Source: Komagataeibacter rhaeticus (lineage in GTDB: Bacteria > Pseudomonadota > Alphaproteobacteria > Acetobacterales > Acetobacteraceae). From it: a stretch of 64,000 nucleotides of DNA. How positions within the stretch are numbered: position 1 is the stretch's first letter; every line of letters begins with the position of its first letter. The notes under the pieces are model-generated. The model saw only the letters and a list, made by a program, of their open reading frames with translations, was not told the DNA's origin and ran no database searches. The position numbers and the translations under genes were made by a program. Below are positions 23,325-31,955 of the stretch, in pieces. Where the stretch lies: the NCBI RefSeq assembly GCF_003207855.1, contig NZ_NKTZ01000010.1, forward strand, positions 1 to 64,000, read 5' to 3'.

Positions 23325-24293
23325 ATGGATACACGCTCCCCCGCCGCCGCCGAGATCGAACGCCGCATGGCGCTGCTCAAGCTCAATAAAAAGCGCCTTG
23401 CCGAACTGGCGGGCCTGAACGAGACGTATGTGCACGACATCCTGCGCGGCAAGTCGCGCAACCCCGGCGGCGACCGGCTGGAAAAGGTGGCCGCCGTGCT
23501 GGGCTGCACCGCAAGCGACCTGCTGCGCGCGCCCGCCGCCGGTGGCCCCAGCTCCGCCGCCCACCGGCTGAAGGCGCTGCGCGAACGCGGGGGCTACACC
23601 GTGCGCGGGCTGGCGCGCGACCTGGGCATGGGGGAGCGGTTTTCCAGCTATGCCTTCTATGAAAACAAGCTGAAGAAGGACTTCATTCCCGTTGACCTGG
23701 TGCGCAGGCTGGTCCCGCTGCTGACCGACCGGGGTGACCCGCCCATTGCCGCAAGCGAGGTCTGGGCACTGTGCGGCATCGTGCCCGGCGCCACCGACCT
23801 GAACGAAAGCATAAGCCGCGCCGAACGCGCCAGCATGCCCGTGCATGATGATGACGGCGCGATTACGGTGCATGAATACGACATCTCGCCCCAGGCGGGC
23901 GGCGGCGCGATCGTGGACCACACCGCCTGTGGCGATGGGGAGGGCCACCCCACGCTGGAGTCATGGCGCATCCCGCGCAACTTCATCCGCAACTACCTGC
24001 CCGATACGGCGGGGCTGGCCATCATCCGCGTCACCGGCAATTCCATGGAGCCGGAATTCCTGGCGGGTGACCGGGTGCTGGTTGATACCGGGCACCGCAT
24101 CCCCTCGCCCGACGGGGTATATGTCCTGTGGAACGGCATGGGGGTCGTGATCAAGCAGCTGATGCTGGTGCCCAATTCCCGCCCGCCGCGCATCCGCATC
24201 ATCAGCGTCAACCCCACCTATCCGGTGGATGAGGTCGATGCATCCGACCTGGTGATCAACGGCCGGGTCGTGGGCAAGTGGGTGTGGAAATAG
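23325..24293 (+). CDS. CI-like phage repressor, HTH plus S24 peptidase domain (322 aa)
   Basis: Residues about 8-60 form an XRE helix-turn-helix (RMALLKLNKKRLAELAGLNETYVHDILRG). A second XRE-like segment occurs at about 80-110 (LKALRERGGYTVRGLARDLG). The C-terminal half is a LexA/S24-like domain: RVTGNSMEPEFLAGDRVLVDTG has the catalytic Ser in GNSMEP, and VIKQLMLVP carries the Lys. Self-cleavage on DNA damage is the known mode of this family. The ATG at 23325 is set by operator O3 directly before it. It faces the primase gene, forming the lysogeny switch. Confidence 0.88.
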   Translation: MDTRSPAAAEIERRMALLKLNKKRLAELAGLNETYVHDILRGKSRNPGGDRLEKVAAVLGCTASDLLRAPAAGGPSSAAHRLKALRERGGYTVRGLARDLGMGERFSSYAFYENKLKKDFIPVDLVRRLVPLLTDRGDPPIAASEVWALCGIVPGATDLNESISRAERASMPVHDDDGAITVHEYDISPQAGGGAIVDHTACGDGEGHPTLESWRIPRNFIRNYLPDTAGLAIIRVTGNSMEPEFLAGDRVLVDTGHRIPSPDGVYVLWNGMGVVIKQLMLVPNSRPPRIRIISVNPTYPVDEVDASDLVINGRVVGKWVWK

Positions 24294-24709
24294 CGCACCG
24301 GCCTGATGTGGCCACTGCCCTATCACGGCCGCATTCATCGCGCAGTCATGCATCCCGTGCCCGCCACCACTGCCCGGATGCCCCATGCCTGTCCTGCCAC
24401 AACCCCACGCCGTGACGGGCGCCAGCCTGTCATGACCATGCCGACATCCCCCCGCCTTCCATGCCCAATCCCGCCATCCGGCCCCAATACCCGGAAATAC
24501 GGCGGTGCGGCCGCATGCCGACGGCGTGGCGGGCGGCATGGACGGGCGGTTTGGACGGGCAGTTTGGCAGGGGACCGGGCATGCCGGACCCTGACCCGTC
24601 ATGCCCTGACCCGTCATGCCCTGACCTGTCACATAACGACCTGTCACGCCCTGACCTGTCATCACGCCATGGCCGCCCCATTGCCGACCCCAACCGGAAG
24701 CTCCGCCGC
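24294..24709. other. Intergenic region with simple repeats
   Basis: No credible gene in these 416 bases. It holds five 15-bp repeats at 24590-24664. It marks the apparent right border of the phage-related segment, but no attachment site or tRNA is seen. Confidence 0.45.
24590..24664 (+). repeat. 15-bp tandem repeat, five units
   Basis: Units CCTGACCCGTCATGC (twice, identical), CCTGACCTGTCACAT, AACGACCTGTCACGC and CCTGACCTGTCATCA. Ends 45 bases before the start of the DOPA-dioxygenase-like gene, so it may influence that gene's expression. Confidence 0.75.
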
Positions 24710-25132
24710 ATGACCGACCCGATGCCCCGCCCCCTGTCCGAAATCGCAAGCTATCACGCCCATGTCTATTTTGACGGCGCGCAGGCCCGCGCGCTGGCGG
24801 CACGCCTGCGTGAACAGATTGCCGCGCGCTTTGCCGTCAGGCTGGGCCAGTGGCATGAACACGCGGTCGGCCCGCATGTGGCCCCGATGTACCAGGTGGC
24901 CTTTGACCAGGCCGCGTTCGCCCGCCTGGTGCCGTGGCTCATGCTCAACCACGCGGGCCTGAGCATCCTGATCCACCCCGGCACCACCAACCCCCGGCGT
25001 GACCATATACGCGACGGGCTATGGATCGGCCGCCCCCGCGCCCTGCTGGCCGACCGCCTGCCCGAGCACACCGACACGCCCGACCAGCCGGGGGAGGTCA
25101 ATACCCAGCCGGACCCTGCGGCGGTTATCTGA
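24710..25132 (+). CDS. DOPA 4,5-dioxygenase family protein (140 aa)
   Basis: Small protein with the family's opening SYHAHVYFDGAQARALAARLRE (His-x-His at about residues 15-17) and FARLVPWLMLNHAGLSILIHPGT, where the second His group lies. Related enzymes open aromatic catechol rings. Bacterial members are mostly uncharacterised. The ATG at 24710 (MTDPMPRPLSEIA) is used, and one at 24722 is also possible. Its stop overlaps that of the convergent LysR gene by eight bases. Confidence 0.8.
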   Translation: MTDPMPRPLSEIASYHAHVYFDGAQARALAARLREQIAARFAVRLGQWHEHAVGPHVAPMYQVAFDQAAFARLVPWLMLNHAGLSILIHPGTTNPRRDHIRDGLWIGRPRALLADRLPEHTDTPDQPGEVNTQPDPAAVI

Positions 25133-26003
25133 CAGGCCCGGCAATCAGGTCCAGCAGCGCCTCCGCCGCCGGGCTGCGGTAGCGTTCCCTGTGGCGCAGG
25201 CCGTAAAACGCGCGCTGGCCCAGCGCCTGTGGCACGGCATGCAGGCTGCCCGCCGCCAGTGCCGGGGCCACCACCAGGGCGGATAGCGCGCTGATCCCCG
25301 CCCCGGCCTCCACCGCCGTGCGCACGCTTTCGTTGGAAGGCAGGACAAGGCTGACCGCAAGCCCGCCGGGGTCGATGCCGCGCTGGCGCAGATACCCCTC
25401 CAGTGTTGCGCGCGTGCCCGAACCCGCCTCCCGCATTACCCATGTGGCCGCGCGCAGCCACCCGGCATCCACCTCACCGGGCAGGCAGGGCGTGGGGCCG
25501 ACCAGCAGCATGCGGTCATGCGCCAGCGGCCACTGCGCCAGCGCGGGGTCATCCACCACCGCTTCGACAATGCCCAGGTCCACCATCCCCTCACGCACCT
25601 GGCGGGCGGCTTCATGAGTGTTGGTAATGCCCAGTTCCACCGCAATCAGCGGGTAGTGCTGGCGGAAGCGGACAAGGACGGGCGGCAGCCAGTAGGCCGC
25701 AATGGTCTGGCTGGCCACAACCCGCAGCGTGCCGCGCTTCAGCCCGGCAAAGGCATCCAGCATGTGTTCCGCCGCCGTGGCGCGCGCCAGCACCGCACGC
25801 GCTTCGGGCAGGAACAGCGCGCCAGCACCGGTCAGCCTTATGCCGCGCCCCACACGGTGGAACAGCTTCACGCCGTGGCGGGCCTCCAGCGCCGCGATGG
25901 CGGCGGACACGGCGGATTGCGTGACATGCAGCGCACGGGCGGCGGCGGTTACGTGCTCGCGTTCGGCCACGGCAATGAAAAGGCGGAGCTGTTCCAGGGT
26001 CAT
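25125..26003 (-). CDS. LysR-family regulator, divergent from the YeiH gene (292 aa)
   Basis: N-terminal winged helix at residues 1-60 (MTLEQLRLFIAVAEREHVTAAARALHVTQSAVSAAI), then a substrate-binding domain from about residue 88 (GTLRVVASQTIAAYWLPPVL). AGGA stands eight bases before the ATG at 26003. It faces the YeiH-family gene across 110 bases, the arrangement known for YeiE/YeiH-type pairs, so it very likely controls that gene. The inducer is unknown from sequence. Confidence 0.9.
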   Translation of the reverse strand: MTLEQLRLFIAVAEREHVTAAARALHVTQSAVSAAIAALEARHGVKLFHRVGRGIRLTGAGALFLPEARAVLARATAAEHMLDAFAGLKRGTLRVVASQTIAAYWLPPVLVRFRQHYPLIAVELGITNTHEAARQVREGMVDLGIVEAVVDDPALAQWPLAHDRMLLVGPTPCLPGEVDAGWLRAATWVMREAGSGTRATLEGYLRQRGIDPGGLAVSLVLPSNESVRTAVEAGAGISALSALVVAPALAAGSLHAVPQALGQRAFYGLRHRERYRSPAAEALLDLIAGPVR

Positions 26004-26113
26004 GGCCGCATCCTGGCACAATCAATCGTTTATTGCGATTGGAATGACAGGAATAATGCGTTGGAGTGATGGGTTGCCCCGGCACTAGGGTGCGCGGCGA
26101 AAGGAAACCCGCC

Positions 26114-27145
26114 ATGATCCCCCACCCCTGCCCCCGGCCCGCACAGGCGCACCTGCGCCGCCTCCTGCCCGGCATTGCGCTGTGCGCGTCGATCGCGGTG
26201 CTGGCCCGCGGGCTGGAGGCGGCGCAGATACGCCTGTGCGGCCGGGTATGGCTGGAGGCACTCAACACCGCCCTGCTGCTGGGCGTGGGCGTGCGGACGT
26301 GCCTGCGGCCCGGCGCGGTGTGGGTGCCGGGCATAAAATGCTGCGCGCGCACGCTGCTGAACGTGGCCATCATGTGCATGGGGGCATCCTTCAGCATGGG
26401 GGCGGTGCTGCGGGCGGGGCCGGGGCTGCTGGCGGCGGTGGCGGGCATGGTGGTGTTCAGCCTGTCCTTTACCTGCGCCGTGGGGTGGCTGGTCGGGCTG
26501 TCCGCCACCCGGACGCTGCTGGTGGCGTGTGGCAATGCCATATGTGGCAATTCCGCCATCATGGCCGCCGCCCCGGTCATCCATGCGCGTGAGGAGGACG
26601 TGGGCGCAACCATCGCCTTTACCGCGGCGGGCGGGCTGGTGGTGGTGGTGGGCCTGCCGCTGCTTGGCCCCCTGCTGCATCTGGGCGGGGCGGCCCATGG
26701 CGTGCTGGCGGGGCTGACGGTCTACGCGGTGCCGCAGGTGATGGCCGCCGCCGCCCCGTTCGGGCCGGTGGCGGTGCAGGCTGGCATGCTGGTCAAGCTG
26801 ATGCGGGTGCTCATGCTGGGGCCGGTCTGTGCCGTGCTGTCGGTATTGCGCGCGCGGATGGCGCGGACGGGTCCGGCACGGGGGAGGGTACGGGTCGTGC
26901 CATGGTATGTCACCGGCTTCGGGGCCATGATGGGGCTGCGGGCCATGGGGCTGCTGCCACCGGGAATGGCGGCCGCGCTGGCCATGATGGCAACGGGGCT
27001 GACGGTACTGGCCATGGCGGCGCTGGGGCTGGGGGTACAGGCGGGCGCGGTGCTGCGCGCGGGGCGGCCGCTGGCGCTGACGGTTGTGTTCTCGCTGCTG
27101 GGCCTGATGGGGGCGGCCCTGGTGCTGGTGCGCGGCATGGGCTGA
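26114..27145 (+). CDS. YeiH/UPF0324 family membrane protein (343 aa)
   Basis: About ten hydrophobic segments; the motif TRTLLVACGNAICGNSAIMA at about residues 135-155 is the family hallmark (GxxICGxSAI). Some members are annotated as putative sulfate exporters, but evidence is limited. AAGGAAA precedes the ATG at 26114. The divergent LysR neighbour supports a regulated exporter for an anionic metabolite such as sulfite/sulfate; this is inference. Confidence 0.85.
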   Translation: MIPHPCPRPAQAHLRRLLPGIALCASIAVLARGLEAAQIRLCGRVWLEALNTALLLGVGVRTCLRPGAVWVPGIKCCARTLLNVAIMCMGASFSMGAVLRAGPGLLAAVAGMVVFSLSFTCAVGWLVGLSATRTLLVACGNAICGNSAIMAAAPVIHAREEDVGATIAFTAAGGLVVVVGLPLLGPLLHLGGAAHGVLAGLTVYAVPQVMAAAAPFGPVAVQAGMLVKLMRVLMLGPVCAVLSVLRARMARTGPARGRVRVVPWYVTGFGAMMGLRAMGLLPPGMAAALAMMATGLTVLAMAALGLGVQAGAVLRAGRPLALTVVFSLLGLMGAALVLVRGMG

Positions 27146-27217
27146 TGCGTCCCGCGGGTCGCCGGCGCAGGCCATAGGGCGCTTGCCTGCGGCCACCCCG
27201 TGCGGCAAAGCAGGAGC

Positions 27218-28414
27218 ATGTCCCCCTTGCGTACCTGCCGCCGCCATATCCGCGTTCTTGCCGCCTCCCCCACCGGGGGGGCGCTGGCGCTGCTGCTGGC
27301 CGCGCTGCTGGGCCTTGGCATGGCCAACAGCCCGTGGCGGGGGGTGTGGCAGGCCGTGGTGGCGCTGCCGCTGCGGCTGGGAATACTGGGGGCGCATGGC
27401 CCGGCCACGCTGGGGGCGTGGGTCTCGGACGGGCTGATGGCGCTGTTCTTCGCGCTGGTCATTGTGGAAATACGCAGGGAAATGGCATCGGGGCACCTGT
27501 CCTCTCCCCGGCAGGTGGCGTTGCCGCTGGTGGGGGCGGTGGGGGGCATGGTGGTGCCCGCGCTGGTCTATCTGGCGGTAACGTGGGGCAATGCGGCGGC
27601 CATGCGGGGCTGGGCCATTCCGGTGGCGACCGATGCCGCCTTTACCCTGCCCGTGGTGCTGGCGCTTGGCCCGCGCGTGGCACCCGCGGCCCGGACATGG
27701 CTTATGGCGCTGGCCATTTTTGACGATATCCTGGGCATCATCGTGATTGTGCTGTTCTACGGCACGGCGGTGTACTGGCCTGCCCTGCTGGCGGCGGCAC
27801 TTGCCACGCTGGGGCTGGCCGGGGCCGGGCGCGCGGGGGTGCGGGGGCCGTGGCCCTATGTGCTGGGCGGCGGGGTGCTGTGGGTGGCCCTGCTGGCATC
27901 GGGGCTGCACCCGACGCTGGCGGGGGTGGTGGCGGGGCTGTGCCTGCCCGCCACGGCCGCGCCCGGCCGCCCCACGCCGCTGGACCGCGCGGCCCACGCG
28001 CTGGCGCCCGTGGTGACATGGGCGGTGCTGCCGCTGTTCGCCTTCATGAATACCGGGATTTCACTGGCCGGGACGCGGGTGGAAATGCTGCTGCAGCCCG
28101 TGCCGCTGGGTGTGATGCTGGGGCTGGTGGTGGGCAAGCCCGTGGGTGTGCTGGGGGCGACCATGCTGGCCACGCGGCTGCGGCTGGCCCCGCTGCCCGT
28201 GGGCACGCCGCCGGGCATGCTGTTCGGGCTGTGCCTGCTGTGCGGGATCGGCTTTACCATCAGCCTGTTCATGGCGGACCAGGCATTTGCCGCACCCGGA
28301 CTGGCCGACATGGCCAGGCTGGGCATATTTGCAGGGTCCGCCCTGTCCGCGCTGGCGGGATGGGTATGGCTGCGCATGGTACCGGCCCCTGCCCCGGCCC
28401 GGCGGCCGGGATAG
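27218..28414 (+). CDS. nhaA: Na+/H+ antiporter NhaA (398 aa)
   Basis: Twelve-segment inner membrane antiporter. The ion-binding pair is present: ALAIFDDILGI near residue 165 matches the two adjacent Asp residues of E. coli NhaA, and PVATDAAFTLPVVLALG matches the broken-helix TM4 with Thr-Asp. The start MSPLRTCRRHIRVLAASPTGG aligns with the usual NhaA N-terminus. A GTG at 27200 would add six residues. It exchanges internal sodium for external protons. The gene runs in the same direction as the YeiH gene with a 72-base gap. Confidence 0.9.
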   Translation: MSPLRTCRRHIRVLAASPTGGALALLLAALLGLGMANSPWRGVWQAVVALPLRLGILGAHGPATLGAWVSDGLMALFFALVIVEIRREMASGHLSSPRQVALPLVGAVGGMVVPALVYLAVTWGNAAAMRGWAIPVATDAAFTLPVVLALGPRVAPAARTWLMALAIFDDILGIIVIVLFYGTAVYWPALLAAALATLGLAGAGRAGVRGPWPYVLGGGVLWVALLASGLHPTLAGVVAGLCLPATAAPGRPTPLDRAAHALAPVVTWAVLPLFAFMNTGISLAGTRVEMLLQPVPLGVMLGLVVGKPVGVLGATMLATRLRLAPLPVGTPPGMLFGLCLLCGIGFTISLFMADQAFAAPGLADMARLGIFAGSALSALAGWVWLRMVPAPAPARRPG

Positions 28415-28634
28415 GCCGCATGCGCCTGCTCCCCCCATGTCGTCACACCCTGGCCGCCGGGCTGCTGGCGGCGGCCCTTGCGGATACGCCATGTAGCGTC
28501 AAAGGGTTCCGCCAGACCGGACAGACGTGAAGGTCAGGCCGGGGCCAGGCGCATCATCTCCCCCGCGTGCCGGAACCGGCCCAGGGCGTGCGCAGCCAGC
28601 GCCGGTACCGGGCCACGGGCCATGATGTCCGGCC

Positions 28635-29099
28635 TTACTGGTCAGCCGAGCCCGGCTGTTCGATAATGACCCGCATGCCCCATGTCTTCCCGCCATCGGT
28701 GGTTGTCAGCACGACCTGATAGGTTCCGTTATTGGGGATGATGATGTGATCCAGTGGCGTATCCGTTGATGGCCAGGTGATGTTCTTGTCATCATAATGC
28801 TTTAACGACACGGTCATCGGCACGACCGGCGCCGCCGTGATGCCGCTTATGATGGCGGCTTTCTGGATGTCCTTGGGCAGCAGGGTCCCGATCGCCCTGA
28901 TGTCGATATCGCCGCCACGGTTGGAGGGCAGGCTCAGGATGGCGGAGATGCAGGTCTCGTATTCCCTGTAGCTCTCGCTGGTGCAGGGTGTCTGGACGGT
29001 CACGCTGGCCGGGGTGCCATCAGGAAGCCTGACGTCCGTTGCATGGGCCTGGCCGGCCAGCAGAAGCGCCGGAACAAGGGCAAGAAAACGTTTACTCAT
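28635..29099 (-). CDS. Secreted protein of unknown function (154 aa)
   Basis: Signal peptide MSKRFLALVPALLLAGQAHA with a cleavage site after AHA. The mature part begins TDVRLPDGTPASVTVQTPC and has two early Cys (in QTPCTSESYREYETCIS) that could form a disulfide, then a beta-rich C-terminus TYQVVLTTTDGGKTWGMRV. No family recognised. Likely periplasmic. Codon use is less GC-biased than in neighbours. Confidence 0.65.
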   Translation of the reverse strand: MSKRFLALVPALLLAGQAHATDVRLPDGTPASVTVQTPCTSESYREYETCISAILSLPSNRGGDIDIRAIGTLLPKDIQKAAIISGITAAPVVPMTVSLKHYDDKNITWPSTDTPLDHIIIPNNGTYQVVLTTTDGGKTWGMRVIIEQPGSADQ

Positions 29100-29527
29100 G
29101 GCACGCGACACCTTACGGCAGATTCGGACAACGCTCACAACCCTATCCAGTACTCCAGATCGTCTCCCCTGCACAGGATGCGACGGGACCATCCGGTTGG
29201 TTAACACATTATTTTATCATGGGACATATCCCGCGAAAATTCCCCTCATGCGCCGCGCGGGCGTCATGGCTTACGTTATTTTAATAATGTCGCATGCCCC
29301 ACCCCGGCGCCCCGGTGCATGCGCCCGGATACGGGCCATATCACTGAAAACCATGCCTGAAATGACGGCAGCCGCCATCGCGGCCACCGCCGGATAAAAA
29401 ACGGGGCGGTTACAATCCACGAAATTTGCATGCTAGCATGACACGGTGCAATCAGCTCAGCCCGTAAGGCCCGGTACCCGGCCACTATCGAAAAACAGTC
29501 AAGATAAAGCGGTACGTCGTTCAAGAG
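29100..29527. other. Intergenic region between two divergent envelope genes
   Basis: No gene seen in 428 bases. It must carry the promoters of both flanking genes. TGGGACATATCCCG at 29220-29233 resembles the phage repressor operators but is 4.9 kb outside the phage-related segment. Confidence 0.4.
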
Positions 29528-30610
29528 ATGCAGAGTTCCCTTCTTATGAAAAAATTCACGGTGGTGCCGCTCGTTCTTCTGCTGGGTGGATGTTACGGCG
29601 TTGGCTCCCAGAGACTGGACCGTGATCAACTTGACTATTCCCAGGCGCTGATCGGATCATCCAAGCAGCAGACACTCCTGAACGTCGTCCGCCTGCGCTA
29701 TGCCGACACACCGGGTTTCCTGGACACGACCCAGCTGATTTCCGGCTACCAGCTGCAGCGCAACATTTCCATCGGCGTCGGTTCGGATTCCAATCCGGTC
29801 CGGCCCGCCGGGGCTATCGGGGCACAGATACAGGAAAGCCCGACCTTCACCTTCCAGCCCGTTACGGGCGATGCCTATGCGCAGAGCTTCCTGCGCCCGC
29901 TGCCACCCGGCAGCCTGCTGCCGCTGGCCATGGGCGGGCTGCCCATAGATATCCTGTTCCGCCTGTCGGTCCAGTCGGTCAACCTGATCAACAACGTGGG
30001 GGCCATAGGGGGCGATGTTGGCAGGGGATCGCCCGAGTTTTTTGAACTCATCTATGATCTCCGCCGGTTGCAGATCGCGGGCCTGCTGGGCATCCAGCTT
30101 GAACATAGCGAGGAAATACCGGGCAAGACACCAGCCTTTGACCGGGTGTTCCTGACGGTCTCGTCAACGACCGACCCGATCCTGTCCGACGTGGTGAAGG
30201 CAACACGGCGTTTTTTTGAAATGGGCCCGAATGACGAGCGCGTGGAGGTCATATACGGGGCAGGCAGGCCGCAGCGTGGCCAGGTCAGGCTGCTGACCCG
30301 CACGATGCTTGGCGTACTGGGGCAGATTGCCTACCAGATCGACGTGCCACAGGAAGATATTGATTCAGGACGCACCCTGCCCAAGGTCATCCTGATCGGA
30401 CGCAATACGAAGCCAACGGTTTTTGTCCATGTCAGTAACGAACGGCCGCGACTTTCTTTTGTAACGATAAAATACAATAACAAATTCTATTATATTTCGG
30501 ATACGGACTTCCCCAGCAAGCTGGGGTTCACGATGCTGCAGATCCTGATGGAACTGTCAAAAACCACCAAGAACCCGGGCGCCGTGCTGACCATACCGGT
30601 CAACGGGTAA
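29528..30610 (+). CDS. Outer membrane or periplasmic lipoprotein of unknown function (360 aa)
   Basis: The sequence MKKFTVVPLVLLLGGC (from 29546) is a textbook lipoprotein signal with Cys as the first mature residue. The ATG at 29528 adds MQSSLL. The mature protein has GSSKQQTLLNVVRLRYADTPGFLD and a beta-rich C-terminal half (FYYISDTDFPSKLGFTMLQILMEL). Similar proteins occur as uncharacterised conserved lipoproteins in several proteobacteria; no function is known to me. It stands alone, with a lower-GC leader that may hold its promoter. Confidence 0.75.
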   Translation: MQSSLLMKKFTVVPLVLLLGGCYGVGSQRLDRDQLDYSQALIGSSKQQTLLNVVRLRYADTPGFLDTTQLISGYQLQRNISIGVGSDSNPVRPAGAIGAQIQESPTFTFQPVTGDAYAQSFLRPLPPGSLLPLAMGGLPIDILFRLSVQSVNLINNVGAIGGDVGRGSPEFFELIYDLRRLQIAGLLGIQLEHSEEIPGKTPAFDRVFLTVSSTTDPILSDVVKATRRFFEMGPNDERVEVIYGAGRPQRGQVRLLTRTMLGVLGQIAYQIDVPQEDIDSGRTLPKVILIGRNTKPTVFVHVSNERPRLSFVTIKYNNKFYYISDTDFPSKLGFTMLQILMELSKTTKNPGAVLTIPVNG

Positions 30611-30728
30611 CTGCCACCGGCGGCACGCGGGCCGCGCCGGGTTGCCAGCCCCCGCCATGCCGGGCACGCCATCACGCCTGGCCACGGCGGGAACACCGCG
30701 CCGCGGCCCGGACGCCGCGGCGTGTAAA

Positions 30729-30755
30729 GGCCGCGGGGATCAGTCCCCCGCGGCC
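30729..30755 (-). terminator. Hairpin at the end of the Old Yellow Enzyme gene
   Basis: A ten-base GC stem (GGCCGCGGGG with CCCCGCGGCC) spans the stop codon at 30740 and is followed on the minus strand by TTTAC. The T-run is short, so termination may be partial. Confidence 0.5.
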
Positions 30756-31804
30756 CCCAGCGTGGGATAGTCGATATAGCCTTCCGGCCCGTGGGTATAG
30801 AACGTGGCGGGATCGGGCGGTGTAAGCGGCGCACCCGCGCGCAGGCGTTCGGGCAGGTCGGGATTGGCAATGAAGGCCTGGCCAAAGGCAATGGCGTCGG
30901 CCCGGCCGTCTTCCACCGCCTTTTCGGCGCTTTCGGGGGTGAAGCGCTCATTGGCGATATACACGCCGCCAAACTGCTTTTTAAGCTGCGGGCCAAGGCT
31001 GTCCGGCCCTTCAGCTTCGCGCGCGCAGATGAAGGCAATGCCGCGCCGCCCCAGTTCGCCCGCCACATAGCCAAATGTGGCGGCGGGATTGGAATCCCCC
31101 ATGTCATGCGCATCGCAGCGCGGGGCCAGGTGCATGCCCACCCGGTCGGCACCCCAGACGCCAATGGCGGCGTCGGTCACCTCCAGCATCAGGCGGGCAC
31201 GGTTTTCAATCGACCCGCCATACCGGTCGGTGCGGTGATTGGTGGAATCCTGCAGGAACTGGTCCAGCAGGTAGCCGTTGGCGCCATGAATTTCCACCCC
31301 GTCAAACCCGGCCACCTTCGCCAGTTCCGCGCCACGGCGGAAGGCGGCGACGATGCCCGCAATCTCCCCCGTTTCCAGCGCGCGGGGGGTGACGTAATCA
31401 CGCAGGGGGCGCAGCAGGCTGACATGCCCCTTCGCCGCGATGGCGCTGGGGGCCACCGGGGCCTCGCCATTCAGGAAATACGGGTCCGAGATCCGGCCCA
31501 CATGCCACAACTGCATGAAGATGCGCCCGCCCGCCGCATGCACGGCGGATGTGACCTTCTTCCACCCTTCCGCCTGTTCGGGGGTCCAGATGCCGGGCAC
31601 GTCCTCGTATCCGATGCCCTGCGGGGTGACGGGGGTTGCTTCCGACAGGATCAGCCCCGCCAGCGCGCGCTGGGCATAGTATTCGGCCATCAGGTCGTTG
31701 GGGATGTGGGTGCTGCCCGAACGCAGGCGGGTCAGCGGCGCCATGACCACGCGGTTGGGCAGCGTCAGCGCCCCGACCTTGAGCGGGGTGAACAGGGTTG
31801 GCAT
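30740..31804 (-). CDS. Old Yellow Enzyme family alkene reductase (354 aa)
   Basis: FMN-dependent reductase of activated C=C bonds and nitro compounds, like NemA. The barrel opens MPTLFTPLKVGALTLPNRVVMAPLTRLRS. GFDGVEIHGANGYLLDQFLQ at about residues 175-195 carries the substrate-binding His and Asn (HGAN), followed by the family signature STNHRTDRYGGS. IAFGQAFIANPDLPERL near the end binds the FMN phosphate. A strong GGAGGAT lies seven bases upstream of the ATG at 31804. It is not in an operon. Confidence 0.92.
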   Translation of the reverse strand: MPTLFTPLKVGALTLPNRVVMAPLTRLRSGSTHIPNDLMAEYYAQRALAGLILSEATPVTPQGIGYEDVPGIWTPEQAEGWKKVTSAVHAAGGRIFMQLWHVGRISDPYFLNGEAPVAPSAIAAKGHVSLLRPLRDYVTPRALETGEIAGIVAAFRRGAELAKVAGFDGVEIHGANGYLLDQFLQDSTNHRTDRYGGSIENRARLMLEVTDAAIGVWGADRVGMHLAPRCDAHDMGDSNPAATFGYVAGELGRRGIAFICAREAEGPDSLGPQLKKQFGGVYIANERFTPESAEKAVEDGRADAIAFGQAFIANPDLPERLRAGAPLTPPDPATFYTHGPEGYIDYPTLGAAGD

Positions 31805-31955
31805 GTCATATCCTCCACGGTTCGTTGTCGCGCGGATGATGGGCGCATCACCGCACGCCCGCAAGCCCCCGCCCCATGCGCAGGCAGGCGGCCTGCCGCA
31901 TCCCGGCTTCGGGGAAAAAACCCGTCCATGCGGCCTTGCCACCCGATGCAGGGAT

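Noticed and set aside
28424-28530. Small plus-strand frame after nhaA with a signal-like start (MRLLPPCRHTLAAGLLAAALA)
   Set aside because: Only about 35 residues, no ribosome binding site and no mature domain; too little to call a gene.
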